Positions 62,442-64,000 of a DNA stretch of 64,000 nucleotides are shown piece after piece. Below the pieces are notes generated by a model, which was given only the letters and a program-made list of their open reading frames with translations, made no database searches and was not told the DNA's origin. The stretch is from Sedimentibacter sp. SX930 (GTDB taxonomy: Bacteria; Bacillota; Bacilli; Lactobacillales; Aerococcaceae). The translations under genes and the position numbers were made by a program. Every line of letters begins with the position of its first letter. Position 1 is the first letter of the stretch. The DNA lies in the NCBI GenBank assembly GCA_002155105.1, contig MUZD01000010.1:1-64000 (forward strand), given 5' to 3'.

Positions 62442-62574
62442 GCTCCGGTGAGGGCCCCTTCGCCGGAGTACAACGGCAGCAATCTGTTATCAACTCCTGC
62501 GAGTCCGTCCTCATCGGAGAAAGCATGGGAAATTACGGTCCGAACTCCGGCGAAGCCTGCGTTCACCGGAGTAC
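62442..62574. repeat. Intergenic CTCCGG/CCGGAG repeat, copy B
   Basis: Holds CTCCGGTGA...TTCGCCGGAGTAC at 62443-62471 and CTCCGGCGAA...TTCACCGGAGTAC at 62545-62574, both able to fold into hairpins. Its right half matches the reverse complement of copy A at 10137-10213. No gene is seen in it. Confidence 0.6.
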
Positions 62575-62623
62575 AGAACAGAAGCCTCCATTCGAGGCGG
62601 CGCCTTCTTTGGTTCAAACTGAT

Positions 62624-62681
62624 AATTTGTAAACACAAATTTTAAATAGGTATTTACAACGAAAGAGAAAGGGGTTACAAT
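62624..62681 (+). promoter_or_regulatory. Promoter and operator of the cellobiose-type PTS gene
   Basis: Perfect inverted repeat AATTTGT-AAAC-ACAAATT (62624-62641) followed by -35 TTTACA (62653-62658), 17 nt, -10 TACAAT (62676-62681). The inverted repeat is a likely regulator or catabolite-control site. Confidence 0.65.
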
Positions 62682-62757
62682 GTGAAAAAGAGAGTTGGAG
62701 GAGGCAACTCAATCATCAATCAGAACAAGCAGAGCAAAAAGTTTAGGAGGAAAAAGA

Positions 62758-64000
62758 ATGGAAAATGCGAAGTGGATTGAACGTTTGAATATGATCGCCT
62801 ATAAGATCAATGATTTGAAGTATATCATCGCAATCAAAAATGCCTTTTCAATGCTGTTGCCGGTCATCATCACAGGTGCTTTTGCTACTTTATTTTCGAA
62901 CATGGTGTTCGATTCGACGAATGGGTTGGCCCAATTTGAGGCTTTACGGTTCTTGGAACAAATGAAACCGATTACGCAGGCGATCAACTATGCCACCATG
63001 AATCTGATGACGATCGGTGCGGTCTTTTTGATCGGGATTGAAGTCGCTAAACTGAACAAAGTATCCGATCATTTCGCCGGTCTTTTGGCGGTCATCAGTT
63101 ATATTGCGACCATCCCGACAGCAATCGAAGTTCTCTTTGAAGAGACGCCGGTTCCGGTGACAAATGTCCTTTCCAGCAATTATACAGGGTCACGCGGCTT
63201 ATTCCTGGGTATGTTCATCGCCATCTTATCCGTTGAACTTTACACCTGGTTGAGCAAACAGGATAAACTGAAAATCACCATGCCTGATACGGTACCTACG
63301 AATGTTTCCCGCGGTTTCTCTGCTTTGATTCCGACTATTTTGACGGTTTCGTTGATTGCGGCAGGTGCCCATCTGATTTTCATGATCACGGGATTGACTT
63401 TGTATGACATCATCTATACGACCATCCAAGCGCCGCTTGCGAAAGTCGTTCAAGGTTTGCCGGGTATCCTGTTGCTGATGTTCGTCTCGCAGATTTTTTG
63501 GGTGATCGGGATCCACGGTAACCAAATGATCAAACCGATTCGCGAGCCTATTTTATTGGCTGCGATCGCCGAAAATACAGCCGCTTTTGAAGCCGGCAAG
63601 GAAGCTCCGAACATCATCAACATGCCATTCTGGGATATGTACATGAGCATGGGTGGATCCGGCGTTACGATCGGTCTCTTGATCGCCGTCTTCTTGGTTT
63701 CGAAACGAGCCGACTTCAAGGAAATCGGCAAACTGTCTGTAGGCCCTGGCCTCTTCAATATCAATGAACCACTTATTTTCGGGATGCCGATCATGCTGAA
63801 TCCGATCATGGCGATCCCATTCATCTTGACGCCTCTGGTTACAGGTACAATCGGTTACTTCGCGACGGCAATCGGATTTGCCGGCAAGGCGGTCGTGATG
63901 GTTCCTTGGACAACGCCACCATTGATCAGCGGCTATCTTGCGACAGCCGGCAGCCTGGGTGCGGTTGCTACGCAACTGATTTGTATCGCTGTTTCCGTGC
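62758..64000 (+). CDS. PTS EIIC, cellobiose/diacetylchitobiose (lactose) family, 3' end missing
   Basis: At least 414 residues, open to the window end. The frame begins MENAKWIERLNMIAYKIND behind AGGAGG. The Lac-family EIIC marks are present: FSMLLPVIITGAFATLFSN, the IGIHGNQMIKPI loop and the substrate loop FNINEPLIFGMPIMLNP. EIIC only so far; EIIA and EIIB would be separate, as usual for CelB. Imports and phosphorylates cellobiose-like beta-glucosides or chitobiose. Likely controlled by the inverted repeat overlapping its promoter region. Confidence 0.9.
   Translation, partial: MENAKWIERLNMIAYKINDLKYIIAIKNAFSMLLPVIITGAFATLFSNMVFDSTNGLAQFEALRFLEQMKPITQAINYATMNLMTIGAVFLIGIEVAKLNKVSDHFAGLLAVISYIATIPTAIEVLFEETPVPVTNVLSSNYTGSRGLFLGMFIAILSVELYTWLSKQDKLKITMPDTVPTNVSRGFSALIPTILTVSLIAAGAHLIFMITGLTLYDIIYTTIQAPLAKVVQGLPGILLLMFVSQIFWVIGIHGNQMIKPIREPILLAAIAENTAAFEAGKEAPNIINMPFWDMYMSMGGSGVTIGLLIAVFLVSKRADFKEIGKLSVGPGLFNINEPLIFGMPIMLNPIMAIPFILTPLVTGTIGYFATAIGFAGKAVVMVPWTTPPLISGYLATAGSLGAVATQLICIAVSV

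Overview
The window looks like a chromosomal segment of a moderately low-GC Firmicute, most likely a lactic acid bacterium of the Carnobacteriaceae (Trichococcus-like). This is inferred from the Bacillus/Lactobacillus-type tRNA array, strong AGGAGG ribosome binding sites, PTS sugar uptake, RpiR/IclR/PucR regulators, CcpA-like sites, ECF vitamin transporters and a Na+-pumping oxaloacetate decarboxylase. No species marker is present, so the genus is a guess.

Layout. 1-970: dense tRNA array (Ser fragment, Glu, Val, Asp, Phe, Tyr, His, Gln, Cys, Leu) closed by a terminator. 1-4.3 kb: an HxlR regulator, an IS608-like IS200/IS605 element inserted right behind its terminator, and a frameshifted ArsR-like regulator. 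4.3-9.1 kb: a QAT-type osmoprotectant ABC transporter, a DUF5131 protein and an MDR oxidoreductase. 9.2-10.1 kb: two tandem TPP riboswitches, each with its own terminator, in front of thiW. 10.3-14.3 kb: RpiR regulator with nagA-nagB, then dhaL-dhaM without dhaK.

14.5-37.8 kb is a large purine/ureide island. An IclR regulator is divergent from a glyoxylate-to-glycerate operon (glyoxylate carboligase, hydroxypyruvate isomerase-like, hydroxypyruvate reductase, glycerate kinase). Then come allC-allE-allD-allF-allG-allH-carbamate kinase, pucR divergent from pucG, the allantoin permease, allantoinase and an MFS carrier. Together they predict allantoin -> allantoate -> ureidoglycine -> ureidoglycolate -> oxalurate -> oxamate plus carbamoyl phosphate, with ATP made by carbamate kinase. 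No ureidoglycolate lyase (allA) is visible. A shared inverted-repeat motif lies upstream of allC, between pucR and pucG, and upstream of the permease, and looks like the PucR operator.

38.3-42.1 kb: cupin and an oxaloacetate decarboxylase Na+ pump (oadA, oadG, separate biotin carrier, oadB). 42.2-48.5 kb: copper island (multicopper oxidase, two-component system, SHOCT protein, CopB-type ATPase). 48.6-53.4 kb: alpha-glucoside PTS, GH4 glycosidase and RpiR regulator, with gene remnants on both sides and a 167-bp tandem promoter duplication. 53.5-54.8 kb: cobalamin riboswitch, DUF4430 lipoprotein and ECF S component. 54.9-62.3 kb: a membrane protein, a flavin reductase killed by one stop codon, two adjacent topoisomerase III paralogues, a YbjQ protein and a VOC protein. 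The window ends inside a cellobiose-type PTS EIIC gene.

Two intergenic repeat families stand out. One is a roughly 100-nt hairpin with a near-constant frame, a variable core and compensatory base changes, found three times between convergent genes (14.4 and 29.8-30.1 kb). The other is a CTCCGG/CCGGAG-rich repeat present once in each orientation (10.1 and 62.5 kb).
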